From DAOTTX01 sp034437515 (lineage in GTDB: Bacteria > Chloroflexota > Anaerolineae > Aggregatilineales > Phototrophicaceae), in contig DAOTTX010000525.1 of NCBI GenBank assembly GCA_034437515.1, positions 1 through 46,914 of the forward strand: 46,914 nt of DNA, given 5' to 3'. The notes under the pieces were generated by a model. The model did not search any database and had not been told where the DNA came from. It was given only the letters and a program-made list of their open reading frames with translations. Of this stretch, positions 1 through 9,400 are shown in pieces. Every line of letters begins with the position of its first letter. Position 1 is the first letter of the stretch. The position numbers and the translations under genes were made by a program.

Positions 1-99
1 TTTCAGATGGGGTTGCGTTGGTTGCATCGACAACTCGCCCTGGGCCGACCATTTGATCCCCATCCTGACTTCCAATTATGGCAGTTTGCACAAAGGTGA
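1..99 (+). CDS. C-terminal end of an unidentified protein (partial)
   Basis: Frame 1 is open from the first base and stops at a TGA at 97-99. The 32 visible residues end in a tryptophan-rich stretch (LQWLH-like and FQLWQFAQR) that reads like a normal protein C-terminus rather than random translation. The gene would begin outside the window and run convergently towards ftsK. Nothing in the visible part identifies a family. A short spurious open frame remains possible. Confidence 0.35.
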   Translation, partial: FQMGLRWLHRQLALGRPFDPHPDFQLWQFAQR

Positions 100-220
100 C
101 AGGTGATGAGGCTTATGATACTGCAAAACACATCAGCCACGTATTAATCAAATTGTGGTGTACAGGATCGTACCATAGATATAGAAGACATCATACCTTA
201 CGACGTCTTTATTTACTCTA

Positions 221-3200
221 TTAACTTTTCTTCTCCGGTTTGAGTACCTCACGCGGCTTGCTGCCTTCGGTCGGCGGGCCGACGATACCCTCGGCCTCCA
301 TCACGTCGATGAGGCGGGCGGCGCGGGTATAGCCGATGCGCAGACGTCGCTGTAACAACGACACCGAGGCTTTGTTTAGCTTGCGCACCAGTTCGACCGC
401 CTCGCTGTAGAGTTCGTCGCGGTCTTCGTCCTGTTCGCGCTCGCTCATGCCGTAACCGGCGGAATGATTATCCGGGTTGGCGGGTGAGGTGCTTTCCCAG
501 AAGCCGCGCTGACCTGAGCCTTCGGATTGGGTCGAGGGCGGGGGCGGTGCAGAAAAGCGTTCGCCGCTTGGCATAACCGACCGTCCCTGCGAAGCCGGTT
601 TATCGTCGGTGATAAGCGCGGTGATCGGCTTCTGCTGCACATTGACCGCCTGTGCTTTCCAGAAGCGGTTGATGTTGTTGATCTCCATATCGGAGACGTA
701 CACCCCCTGGAGGCGCTGCGGCGCGGGGGAGTCACCGCTCATGTAGAGCATGTCCCCCTTACCGAGCAGGCGTTCCGCACCGGGTTGGTCGAGGATAACG
801 CGGCTGTCCACACCACCGGCGACCGCGAAGGCGATCCGCGCCGGGAAGTTGGCTTTAATCAGGCCGGTGACGACATCAACCGAGGGGCGCTGTGTCGCGA
901 TGACCAGATGGATACCGGTCGCACGCGCCAGCGCCGCAATACGGGTAATCACGCGCTCGGTTTCGTCTGGTGCGAGCATCATCAAGTCCGCCAACTCGTC
1001 GATAATCACGACGATATAGGGCATCTGGCTAACACCCGGATCACGGTTATTGTTATAGTCGATGATGTTACGTGAACCGGCACTGCTGAACTTCTTATAG
1101 CGGTCGTCCATCTCACGGGTGACCCACTTCAGCACACCGACGATACGTTCTAGCTCGACCACGACCGGCGCGACCAGATGCGGGATGCCGTTGTAACCGG
1201 TTAGCTCCACGCGCTTGGGGTCTACCATGATGAACTTGACCTGATCGGGCGAATTGCGGATTAAGATACTGGCAATGATCGAATTCACACAGACCGACTT
1301 ACCGGAGCCAGTAGTACCGGCGATGAGCAAATGCGGCATCTGCGTCAGGTCAGCGGAAATGGGTGACCCGTCCACACTTTGACCGAGGCCGATTCCCAAT
1401 GGTGACTTGATCTTGGTGAAACGGTTGGACTCCATCACATCACGCAGGCTGACGAGTGAAGCCTCGTCGTTGGGCACTTCGACACCCACGTAACCTTTGC
1501 CCGGCACCGGCGCTTCCACACGGATGGAACGCGCACCCAGCGCAAGCTGCAAGTCTTTATCCAGCGCGGCGATGGCGCTCACCTTGACGCGGCTCTTCTT
1601 CCCGCCGCGTGCGGTGAGATAGTCCGGTTCGACACCGAACTGCGTAATCACCGGGCCGGTGTTGATCTCCACCACACGACCGGGTGCGCCGAAGCTCTGC
1701 AACGTTTCCTCGATGATACGCGCTTTGCGCACCAGCCCATCACGGTCAAATTCTTGATCCGACCCCGACGAAAGTAATGTGCGATAATCGGGCAAGCGCC
1801 AGCTCTGCTGGCGGCTGCTGGCGGCTGGTTGCGGTTGGGGTTCTGGCCTGGGCACATTAATAACCGGTTCGGGTCGCTGCTGCGGCGGTTTCGGTTCGGT
1901 CACCGCCGGTGCTTCGGGCTTTTCTTCCTCCGCAGCGGGTGCCGGTTTCGATTGCTTATCCCCCAAAGACGCCCACAGATCACGCGAGGACTGCGGTTTA
2001 GCCGCTGCTGTCACTTCCTCGTCGTCTTCATCTGTTTCGTCCGCTTCGGTTTTCTCGGCGTCCTCGGCTTTGGCCTGCGCTGCCGCACGACGGGCCGACG
2101 CCGCTTCGCCAGAGCGGATCTGGTCAAGGCGGGCGATGCGGTCTGGTTTGGCTTCGGGTTCAGGTGTTTCTTCCGGCTGTGTTTTATCCGGCAAAGTCCC
2201 GCCCTGTTTCTCTGCGGCACGCGCCCTCGCCTGGAGTTCTTCCAGACGGCTACGGCGTGAACTGCCGCCGGTATTGGCCGGTGCTGATGCAGCGTTATCA
2301 TTGCTGGCGTTATCGCCGTTGGTTTGTGCCGGTGTCGCCTGGGGACGCCTGAATTGGTCTAACGGTGACGCCTGCGGTGCGGCGACCGCCGCCGCCGCTT
2401 GTTCCGCGTTTTGCTGACCGCCGTTGGTAGCGGGCGGTTTGGGCACGGGCGGTGTGCTTTCTGCCGATTTTTGCTCTGGCTTGTTCGTCGCTGATCGGTT
2501 GGCTAACAGACCGCCAGCGGCAGCGGCAGCGACATTGCCACCAGCACCGCCATTTTCCTCTGGCATGGTCTTGGGCTGCTCTGATTTACCGTCATCGCTG
2601 GAGCCGAGCGAGGGCACAGACGGCACCGCGCTCCGCAGCCGGGCAGCGATGCCCCCGAACAGCCCACTGGAGTCGTCATTGCCGCCGCCAGAGGACACCG
2701 CAACGGCGGGTTGCTGTTGCGCCCCCGTCTCAGCGTTGACCATCTGCCCACCCATACGGATGGGGATGGAGCGTTCTTCGATGGGGATTGAATCCGGTTG
2801 GGGTAGTGCGTTTTTGCCGCCGCCTTCAAGTTCTGCGGCAGCCGGACGTGAGACGCTGATCTGCTGTTGCTGTTCGACCTCGGCGAGCTTCCGTGCTTCG
2901 AGCTGGGCCAGTCGCTCAGCCCGGCGCTTTTGCGCCCGTCGTTGTACGGAAATCTGGAAGCTACGATAAACGCTGATGACGAACACTGCCAGTTCCGCCG
3001 CGCTGGTACGGGTGAGGAACATTACGCCGACTACGCTCCAGCCAATGATCGCAATGACCGCGCCTAATTCGCCGACATTCAACACAAGTATCTTATAAAG
3101 TTCTGCGCCGATAACACCGCCCCCCTCGCCGAGTTCGACGGAAAAGTCGATGAAACGCACGAGGTCTTCAGGGGTGAGCACCAGCGAATATAGGTCGCTG

Positions 3201-4747
3201 AACGTCTCCACGAACATCATAAGCATCAACGTGCCGATGCTCAACATACCGACGCCGATTAAGCGCAACGGGTCGATCTCCGCTGGATTTTCGCCGAAGT
3301 TCCGGGCGATCAGCCAAAAACCGATAGCGATCATGGTGATCGGCGCACCGATAGCTCCCCAGCCGAAAAGTTGCACGAAGAAATCGTTGATTCCCTGCGT
3401 CAACGCGCCTTGATTACTGGAAAGCGATGTGATGAAAAGGATCAACCCGGCGAATACCATCACCACACCGAGAATGTCGAGTTTGGCGTCTAAGTCAAGC
3501 TGAAAGCCACCCTCGGCGACTTTCGGCACCTTGCTGGCACGGGTTTTGCTGGTCTTAGGCGGTTTCTTGGTGTCGCCATCACCACCACCGATGAACGGCA
3601 GTGCCGATGTTACCTTACTGAGCAGACCACCGCCTGCGCTTTCGCTTTTTTCTGCTTCAGCGGTGGCCGGTTTGGCCTCAGCCGGCTTGTTCCGCCCCAT
3701 ACGACCGAACACAGGCCCTTTTTTCTCCTCGCCACCATCTGCCGGTTTGTCGGCTTTATCCTTATTCCGGAAGCGCGAAAACCCACCCCCACCTTCTTTC
3801 TTCTTGGCAGGGGCAGGTTTTCCATCTTCTTTGGGCTTGTCACCGCCGCCGATGCGTGAGGTCAGGTCACTCAAGCGTGAGGTCATGCCACTGAGCATAC
3901 CACCGCCGCTATCGTCGGCTTTCTTCTGGTCTTTTTTCTTATCGCCGTCGGCTTTGTCACCGCCGCCGATGCCAATGCGCGAGGTCAGGCCACCTAGGCC
4001 GGCAGTCAAACCAGCGAGCGGGCCACCGCTGTTATTGTCGTCCTTTTTCTCTTTATCTTTGGGGTCGGCGGGTTTGTCGGCTTTATCCTTATTCCGGAAG
4101 CGCGAACCGATATTACCGATTCGCGAGCCGGTTGACTTTTTCTCGTCCTTTTTCTCTTCGTTCTTTGGTTCGGCGGGTTTGTCGGCTTTTGATCGATCAA
4201 AAGAGCGCACACCGCCCATGCGCGAACTCACCGAGCCGCTGCTGCCACTAGATGAGGCGGAGTCTCCTCTATAGCGGCTGCTTGACGACGAACCGCTGCT
4301 GCCACCCGATGAGTAAGACCCGCCCATGCGCGAACTCGACGAACCGCTGCTGCTACTAGATGGGGAAGCACCCCCCGTGCGGCTGCCCGATGACCCACCG
4401 AAACGCGAACTCGCCGAGCCGCTGCCACCGCCGAAGCGGCTGCTGGATGAGGAGTCACGACTGCTGGACGAGTCACGCCCGAAATATTTTTTACGGTCGG
4501 CTTCGACATCTTTAGAGTCACGGGAGGACGAGCTTGAGCGCCCCCCAAAGGACGACGACCCACCGCTGAACGCACTGCTGCGCCCTGGCAGACCGGATGA
4601 AGACCTACCTCCACCCCCGCTAAAGGGATTTATCGCCGACCGCGAGGATTTTACGTCCTCGTCATCTTCGTCATGGTATTCATCATTTACGTCTTCGTCA
4701 TCTTCATAATAGACGTCATCGTCTTCATAATCGTCGGAGTAGCCCAT
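221..4747 (-). CDS. ftsK: FtsK/SpoIIIE-family DNA translocase
   Basis: This is a septal DNA pump that uses ATP to move chromosome ends during division. The 1508 residues fall into clear parts. Residues 1 to about 400 are low complexity (acidic start, then Ser/Gly-rich and Lys/Asp/Pro-rich repeats). About 420-600 hold four hydrophobic membrane segments. An Ala/Pro/acidic linker runs to about 980. The motor follows, with Walker A GTTGSGKS near residue 1143 and Walker B VVIIDELADLM near 1245. The last 65 residues form the gamma winged helix (SVSLLQRRLRIGYTRAARL). Canonical FtsK proteins are about 750-1350 residues, and the extra length here is in the N-terminal repeats. The family is certain; role and start codon are inferred, with only a weak GAGTG in front of the ATG. 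Confidence 0.95.
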   Translation of the reverse strand: MGYSDDYEDDDVYYEDDEDVNDEYHDEDDEDVKSSRSAINPFSGGGGRSSSGLPGRSSAFSGGSSSFGGRSSSSSRDSKDVEADRKKYFGRDSSSSRDSSSSSRFGGGSGSASSRFGGSSGSRTGGASPSSSSSGSSSSRMGGSYSSGGSSGSSSSSRYRGDSASSSGSSGSVSSRMGGVRSFDRSKADKPAEPKNEEKKDEKKSTGSRIGNIGSRFRNKDKADKPADPKDKEKKDDNNSGGPLAGLTAGLGGLTSRIGIGGGDKADGDKKKDQKKADDSGGGMLSGMTSRLSDLTSRIGGGDKPKEDGKPAPAKKKEGGGGFSRFRNKDKADKPADGGEEKKGPVFGRMGRNKPAEAKPATAEAEKSESAGGGLLSKVTSALPFIGGGDGDTKKPPKTSKTRASKVPKVAEGGFQLDLDAKLDILGVVMVFAGLILFITSLSSNQGALTQGINDFFVQLFGWGAIGAPITMIAIGFWLIARNFGENPAEIDPLRLIGVGMLSIGTLMLMMFVETFSDLYSLVLTPEDLVRFIDFSVELGEGGGVIGAELYKILVLNVGELGAVIAIIGWSVVGVMFLTRTSAAELAVFVISVYRSFQISVQRRAQKRRAERLAQLEARKLAEVEQQQQISVSRPAAAELEGGGKNALPQPDSIPIEERSIPIRMGGQMVNAETGAQQQPAVAVSSGGGNDDSSGLFGGIAARLRSAVPSVPSLGSSDDGKSEQPKTMPEENGGAGGNVAAAAAGGLLANRSATNKPEQKSAESTPPVPKPPATNGGQQNAEQAAAAVAAPQASPLDQFRRPQATPAQTNGDNASNDNAASAPANTGGSSRRSRLEELQARARAAEKQGGTLPDKTQPEETPEPEAKPDRIARLDQIRSGEAASARRAAAQAKAEDAEKTEADETDEDDEEVTAAAKPQSSRDLWASLGDKQSKPAPAAEEEKPEAPAVTEPKPPQQRPEPVINVPRPEPQPQPAASSRQQSWRLPDYRTLLSSGSDQEFDRDGLVRKARIIEETLQSFGAPGRVVEINTGPVITQFGVEPDYLTARGGKKSRVKVSAIAALDKDLQLALGARSIRVEAPVPGKGYVGVEVPNDEASLVSLRDVMESNRFTKIKSPLGIGLGQSVDGSPISADLTQMPHLLIAGTTGSGKSVCVNSIIASILIRNSPDQVKFIMVDPKRVELTGYNGIPHLVAPVVVELERIVGVLKWVTREMDDRYKKFSSAGSRNIIDYNNNRDPGVSQMPYIVVIIDELADLMMLAPDETERVITRIAALARATGIHLVIATQRPSVDVVTGLIKANFPARIAFAVAGGVDSRVILDQPGAERLLGKGDMLYMSGDSPAPQRLQGVYVSDMEINNINRFWKAQAVNVQQKPITALITDDKPASQGRSVMPSGERFSAPPPPSTQSEGSGQRGFWESTSPANPDNHSAGYGMSEREQDEDRDELYSEAVELVRKLNKASVSLLQRRLRIGYTRAARLIDVMEAEGIVGPPTEGSKPREVLKPEKKS
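3744..4106. repeat. Direct repeats inside the ftsK 5' region
   Basis: An identical 36-base unit occurs at 3744-3779 and 4071-4106, and a shorter copy of its first part lies near 4176-4190. In the coding strand the unit encodes FRNKDKADKPA. Related Lys/Asp/Pro blocks and RIGG or SRIG blocks alternate between copies, so this part of the gene is an imperfect tandem repeat array. Identity at the DNA level implies recent duplication or gene conversion, so the repeat number may vary between strains. Confidence 0.8.
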
Positions 4748-4930
4748 AATTACACTCTACTTTTTTCCGGACAGTGGGGGAGCTGCAACGCTAGATTCTG
4801 TCTTTAATATCATATCATAAATCACATCAGATGACGATAAGAATAGCACGCAAGTTCTATCAGAGTTATGTTGGAACCCGGATTGCTACACAAAATCGAC
4901 CCTAGAAATCACCCGCAAACCGGGTAAAAT

Positions 4931-5034
4931 GTTATTACTTCTGTCCTGTCTAAGGACGCTCTTATGATGAAGAACACTCGTAGTGACGGGGACGTCCATC
5001 ATAACGAGGATGCTCATAATATTAAGAGGTGTGC
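4931..5034 (+). promoter_or_regulatory. Structured leader in front of rpsD
   Basis: The roughly 100 bases before the S4 start codon can fold into two hairpins. The first pairs GTCCT at 4943-4947 with AGGAC at 4953-4957. The second has an outer perfect 8-bp stem, TTATGATG at 4962-4969 with CATCATAA at 4997-5004, and an inner 4-bp stem, GACG at 4985-4988 with CGTC at 4993-4996. A TAAAAT at 4925-4930 could be the -10 element. S4 is a known translational autorepressor in other bacteria, so an S4-responsive leader is plausible, but the fold does not match a leader I recognise. Confidence 0.4.
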
Positions 5035-5661
5035 ATGGCTTCCAACAATGGCCCCAAGGCCAAGACCCAACGGCGCTTCGGCGAGGTTCTCGTCCCACGC
5101 GCCAAGTACCAGCGTATCATCGAAAAGCGCCCGTATCCCCCCGGTGAACACGGTAAAGAAAAACAATATCGTTCCGGCCGCCGGAGTGACTACGGCTTGC
5201 AGCTTGACGAGAAACAAAAGTTGTCTTTCATCTACAACGTCCGCGAAGGCCAACTGCGTAATTACTACAAGAAGGCTGCGCAGATGCCAGGCCGTACCGG
5301 TGCGAATCTATTGATTCTGCTGGAACGTCGTCTGGATAACATCGTTTACCGCGCCGGCCTCGCCTCGACGATCTGGCAGGGACGCCAATTCGTCGGGCAC
5401 GGTCACATCGACATAAACGGACGCCGCCTTGACCTGCCCTCTTACCAGGTGCAAGAAGGGGATGTAATCAGTGTGCGCGAGAAGATGCGCCGCAACGTCC
5501 ATGTGCAGGAGGCGAGAGAGTCCGCAGGGACGATCCCGCCTTATCTCAGCGTCGATAATGACAACCTGACAGCCACATTCATGCGTGAACCCGAACAGCG
5601 TGATATCCAGGTTCCGGTGGACATTCAGTTCATAGTCGAGTATTACAACCGCTTGACTTAA
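5035..5661 (+). CDS. rpsD: 30S ribosomal protein S4
   Basis: S4 is a primary 16S rRNA-binding protein of the small subunit. The 208 residues show the S4 N-terminal domain (QRRFGEVLVPRAKYQ, YPPGEHGKEKQYRSGRRSDYGLQLDEKQKLS) and then the S4 RNA-binding fold (LERRLDNIVYRAGLA, ARQFVGHGHI-like FVGHGHIDINGRRLDLPSYQV, GDVISVREK). I chose the ATG at 5035 because AAGAGGTG at 5024-5031 lies just upstream; the GTG at 5029 falls inside that ribosome binding site. The gene stands alone, away from the usual rpsM-rpsK-rpoA cluster. A hairpin terminator follows at 5695-5722. Confidence 0.97.
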   Translation: MASNNGPKAKTQRRFGEVLVPRAKYQRIIEKRPYPPGEHGKEKQYRSGRRSDYGLQLDEKQKLSFIYNVREGQLRNYYKKAAQMPGRTGANLLILLERRLDNIVYRAGLASTIWQGRQFVGHGHIDINGRRLDLPSYQVQEGDVISVREKMRRNVHVQEARESAGTIPPYLSVDNDNLTATFMREPEQRDIQVPVDIQFIVEYYNRLT

Positions 5662-5694
5662 ACTCTGACCCCGCCCGGACAAATACCATTCGAT

Positions 5695-5722
5695 GCCCCA
5701 TCACCCACAAAGGTGGTGGGGC
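5695..5722 (+). terminator. Terminator-like hairpin after rpsD
   Basis: GCCCCATCACC at 5695-5705 pairs with GGTGGTGGGGC at 5712-5722 (11 bp with one G-U pair) around a six-base loop. It is followed by a weak T-rich run (CTTTGATTCT). It sits 33 bases after the rpsD stop codon in the gap to the convergent maf gene. Confidence 0.7.
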
Positions 5723-5814
5723 CTTTGATTCTAGGGGTATGCATGCAAAGCCAACCGCCGCGCGTTGAAAACGCACGGCTACACGGTGCCTGTCCACTAA
5801 AGGGACAGAGACAC

Positions 5815-6420
5815 TCACACAATCTGATCGAGGCGTACTAACGCGGCGCGGACGGCGTCCAGCGGCAGGCCGACCACGTTGTTATAGTCACCGGCGATGT
5901 GGGCGACCGGCGCGAACGCCTTGTTCTGTATGGCGTAGCTCCCGGCCTTGTCGAAGGGGTCGCCGCTGGCGATATAGGCGTCGATTTCGGCGTCGGTGTA
6001 GCCACGCATGGTGACTCGCGTCTTGACCGCCTCGGTGATGATTTGTGCGTCGTCGTGCGACGTCAGACGATGCAGTGTGAAGGCCGTACAGACGATGTGC
6101 TCACGTCCGCGCAGGCGGCGCAACATGGCACGGGCATCGTCCGCATCAACCGGCTTACCGAGGATGTCTCCGGTGGTGTCTACGCCGACCGTATCCGCGG
6201 CCAGCACAATCGTATCGGCGGCGAGAATGGCGGCGGGTGTCTCGATCCTGGCGGCGACGGCGGCAGCTTTTTCTCGGCTGAGGCGCTGTACAAACACATA
6301 GGGGTCTTCACCGGGATGCTGTGTCTCATCGATCTCCGGCTTAATGATCTCAAAAGTCAGGCCGAGCGAGGCCAGTAGCGCACGGCGGCGCGGCGAACTG
6401 GAGGCAAGGATCAGGCGCAT
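5815..6420 (-). CDS. maf: Maf-family nucleotide pyrophosphatase
   Basis: Maf proteins hydrolyse non-canonical or modified nucleoside triphosphates to monophosphates and affect septum formation when overproduced. The 201 residues carry the family hallmarks: the N-terminal LILASSSPRRRALL, the central AAAILAADTIV-type strand (AILAADTIVLAADTV), GKPVDADDARAMLRRLRGREH, and the late SGDPFDKAGSYAIQ followed by GDYNNVVGLPL. CGGAG precedes the ATG by five bases. The gene lies 61 bases downstream of the large PBP on the same strand, with a terminator between them. Substrate choice (dTTP/UTP versus m7GTP) cannot be told from what I can align by eye. Confidence 0.95.
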   Translation of the reverse strand: MRLILASSSPRRRALLASLGLTFEIIKPEIDETQHPGEDPYVFVQRLSREKAAAVAARIETPAAILAADTIVLAADTVGVDTTGDILGKPVDADDARAMLRRLRGREHIVCTAFTLHRLTSHDDAQIITEAVKTRVTMRGYTDAEIDAYIASGDPFDKAGSYAIQNKAFAPVAHIAGDYNNVVGLPLDAVRAALVRLDQIV

Positions 6421-6448
6421 GGTAACTCCGTTAAAGCAGCGGTAAAAC

Positions 6449-6471
6449 GGGGACGCACATTCGGCGTCCCC
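6449..6471 (-). terminator. Rho-independent terminator after the large PBP gene
   Basis: On the minus strand GGGGACGC pairs perfectly with GCGTCCCC (6464-6471 with 6449-6456) around a seven-base loop, and the stem is followed by GTTTTA. The element lies 10 bases past the PBP stop codon, so it should end that transcript before maf. Confidence 0.75.
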
Positions 6472-6481
6472 ATTAGGTCAC

Positions 6482-9400
6482 TTACGGTTGGGCGGGGACG
6501 GCGTCGTCTTCGGGGTCGAAGGGCACCGGATCCTCACCGGGGATAGGGTCGAAGGGCACCGGCGATATCGGGATCGGCGCGGCGGTCGCTGCGGGAATGG
6601 GTGTAAAGGTCGGGATGGGCGTAAAGGTCGGCACCGGCGTGACGGTTGGTGTGGGTGTCGGCGTCGGGTCGGGGTTGTCAATCTGGAAGTTGCGTAAGAT
6701 CGCCGCGTTGCCACCGCCCGCACGTTGCGCCCTCAGACGCAGTGTGTAGCCGCCATCCGGCACGGAAGTCGTGTCCCAGGTCGCCAGCACAGCGTTGGGT
6801 GTGGTCTGCTGCTGGTTGGAAACCGCGATCTGCTGGAAGTTGTTCGTCCCCGCTGGCGCGTACTCGATGATGTACTGCGCGAGGTTATCCGCGATGACCT
6901 GCCCGGTGATGCTGAAGTTCTGCCCGTCGATGGTCGCACCTTCTGCCGGGCTGCTGATGATGAGTGTGGGTAGCGGGGTGTTCAACTCGCAGGCCGTGCC
7001 GGGTGGTTGCTGCACGGGTATGTTCAAGCCGAGGCTTTGCGCATATTGCCGCCCTTGCTGCGTTTCATTGATCCAGTTGACCGCCGCACCAAACTCCACC
7101 CCGGCGAAGACGCGGGTTTCGGTGAACTGCTGGCAGTTGTCATTGGCGATGAGACCCGTCCATGAATCGACGGTGGTCTGCCGCACGATGCCCTGGTTCT
7201 GTTGGGCATTAGCGGGCGGTCGCCCGACGGCGAAAACCTCATTACGCAATGGACGTCCGCACGGCCCGTTGATCGCGCCGGTCTGCGGGCAAACCTGCTC
7301 GACAAACACCGTTCCGTTGCTCGGCTGGCGGAAGGCGGTCACATCGAGGCTGGTGATAGCCTCGGAGATGACCTCGTTCCACACCGGTGCGGCGGCGAAC
7401 GAACCACTTACCCCGGCACGGACTTCGTCATCGTTGTAGGTACCCATCCACACACCGACCACGCGGTTATTGGTAAAGCCGATCGTCCATAGGTCACCGG
7501 ATTCGGTCGAGGTGCCGGATTTGGCGGCGGCGACCTGCGCGGCGTACTGGTTCAGGTTGAGCGCCGTCCCGGTACCGAAGACCTGCGCACGGGCGGAGTC
7601 GTCGCTCATGATGTCCTGCATCAGGTAGGCGACGGCGTCCGGCATCACTTCTTCGGTGACGGCCCCTGGTTGGGCGAAGACCTCAAAGCCGTTGGCATCC
7701 ACGATTTCGAGGATGGTAAACAACTCGACATGGTCGCCGTTGTTGGCGATGGTGCCGTAGGCCTCGACCATGTCATACAGGCGTACCTGGGTCGCACCGA
7801 GGGCCGTGCCCAGGCCGAAGGACTCCTCTTCCTGGAAGACCACCCCCGCTGCCTGAGCGAACGGGACGAACGCACCGGAACCGACGAACGAATAGGTTTC
7901 CACTGCCGGGATGTTGAGGCTCAGTTGCAGCGCCTGCCGCACCGAAAGCGGCCCGCGGTACTGACCATCGTCGTTGGTGGGACGGAAGACCTGCCCGCCC
8001 GCTTGATAGGCTGTATCGACATCCCATAGAATGCTCGCCGGGGTGTAGTACTCGCCGAACTCCAGGGCGTTATTCGGTTGTCCGCCTCGACCATCGATAC
8101 CGTTGAGCGCCGCCGCGTAGATCAGCGGGAGGATGGTCGCCGCCGGTTCTTGATATTGGATGGTGTAATTCAGATTCCCGGCGACGTCCTCATCGTCGAA
8201 ATCCGGGCTGCCGACCATCGCCAATACCGCGCCAGTACGCGGGTCGGTGACCAGAACCGCCCCGGTGTTGACGCCATTGCCAGACAGGTTTCTAAGCTGG
8301 TTACGCAGCGCGATCTCCGCTTCTTCTTGCAGCGGGGAGTCGAGCGTGGTGGTGACCTCGAAGCCCGCCCGGTAGATGTCATCACCGTAGGCCAGCGTCA
8401 GTTGATCCAGCACGAAGTTGACGAAGTGCGGGTAATCGCCCAACGCTTCGAGATCACGCGGGTTGTAAGTTTGCCGTTCGATCTCGGCGACTGCGACCAC
8501 CGCTTCGCCTTCAGGGTCGGTCTCTTCCCCGGTGAGGCAGAGTTCCGCACCGGTTTGATCGACCTGCACACAGCCCTGCGTCCCCATGCGCTCGAGCGTC
8601 TGGCGCATCAGCGCGAATGACCGCGCCCGGTTGTTGACCGGGTCATTGTTGAGTGGGTCTTGCGCGATGCCCGCGAGGAAGGCCGCATCCGCGACGTTGA
8701 GTTCCGCAGCGGCTTTATCCAGATAGTATTGTGCGGCGGCTTCAACGCCGGTGGTCTGGTTACCGAAGAATAACATCTGGTTGAGGTAGAGCAGTAAGAT
8801 TTCGTCCAGTGTGTAGGCGTCGCGCAGTTCTACCCCGGCGATGACAAGATCGGCCTGCGTGGGGCCGCCCTCTGTGCCAACCACGTTGGTAAAGACCAGG
8901 TCTTCGACCACACTATTCACAATCACGCTGTTCGGATTGTCGATTTCGCCTGAGGTCGTGTCGTTGAAGTAAGCCACAGCGGTCGAGGCTGGCCCCCAGG
9001 ATGAGGCGGCGTAATAGTCAGGATCGGTCAGCGTGAGGATGGCATGGATGAACTCATCGGACACCTGATCGAGCGAGTCCAGCGGGCGGCGGTCGTTACC
9101 ACCACCGGAAACGGACGCGATCTCGCGCCCGGTGGAGTCGTTGATGGTCACCGTGCGGAACTGTGTTTCATCAATGCTGGCAGCAGCGACAATCGCCGGC
9201 GCCCACTCCCCGGCAATACTGTCATACCAGTTGGTCGCCAGGAAAGTATACAGCGTACCACAGGCTGCCATAGCAATAATCAGGGCGACAACACCTATCA
9301 GACCGTATTGAGTATAATTCTGGCGTTGATTTTCTGCCGCCCGCTGGTAGATCTCGTCTTCCGTACCGCCATCGAGGTCGATCATCGTCGTGGCGGATTG

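Noticed and set aside
3531..4274. Long plus-strand open frame opposite ftsK, 247 codons, Pro/Ser-rich.
   Set aside because: It is the antisense image of the Ser/Gly/Lys-rich repeats of ftsK, has no start context or domain, and contains the same DNA repeats.
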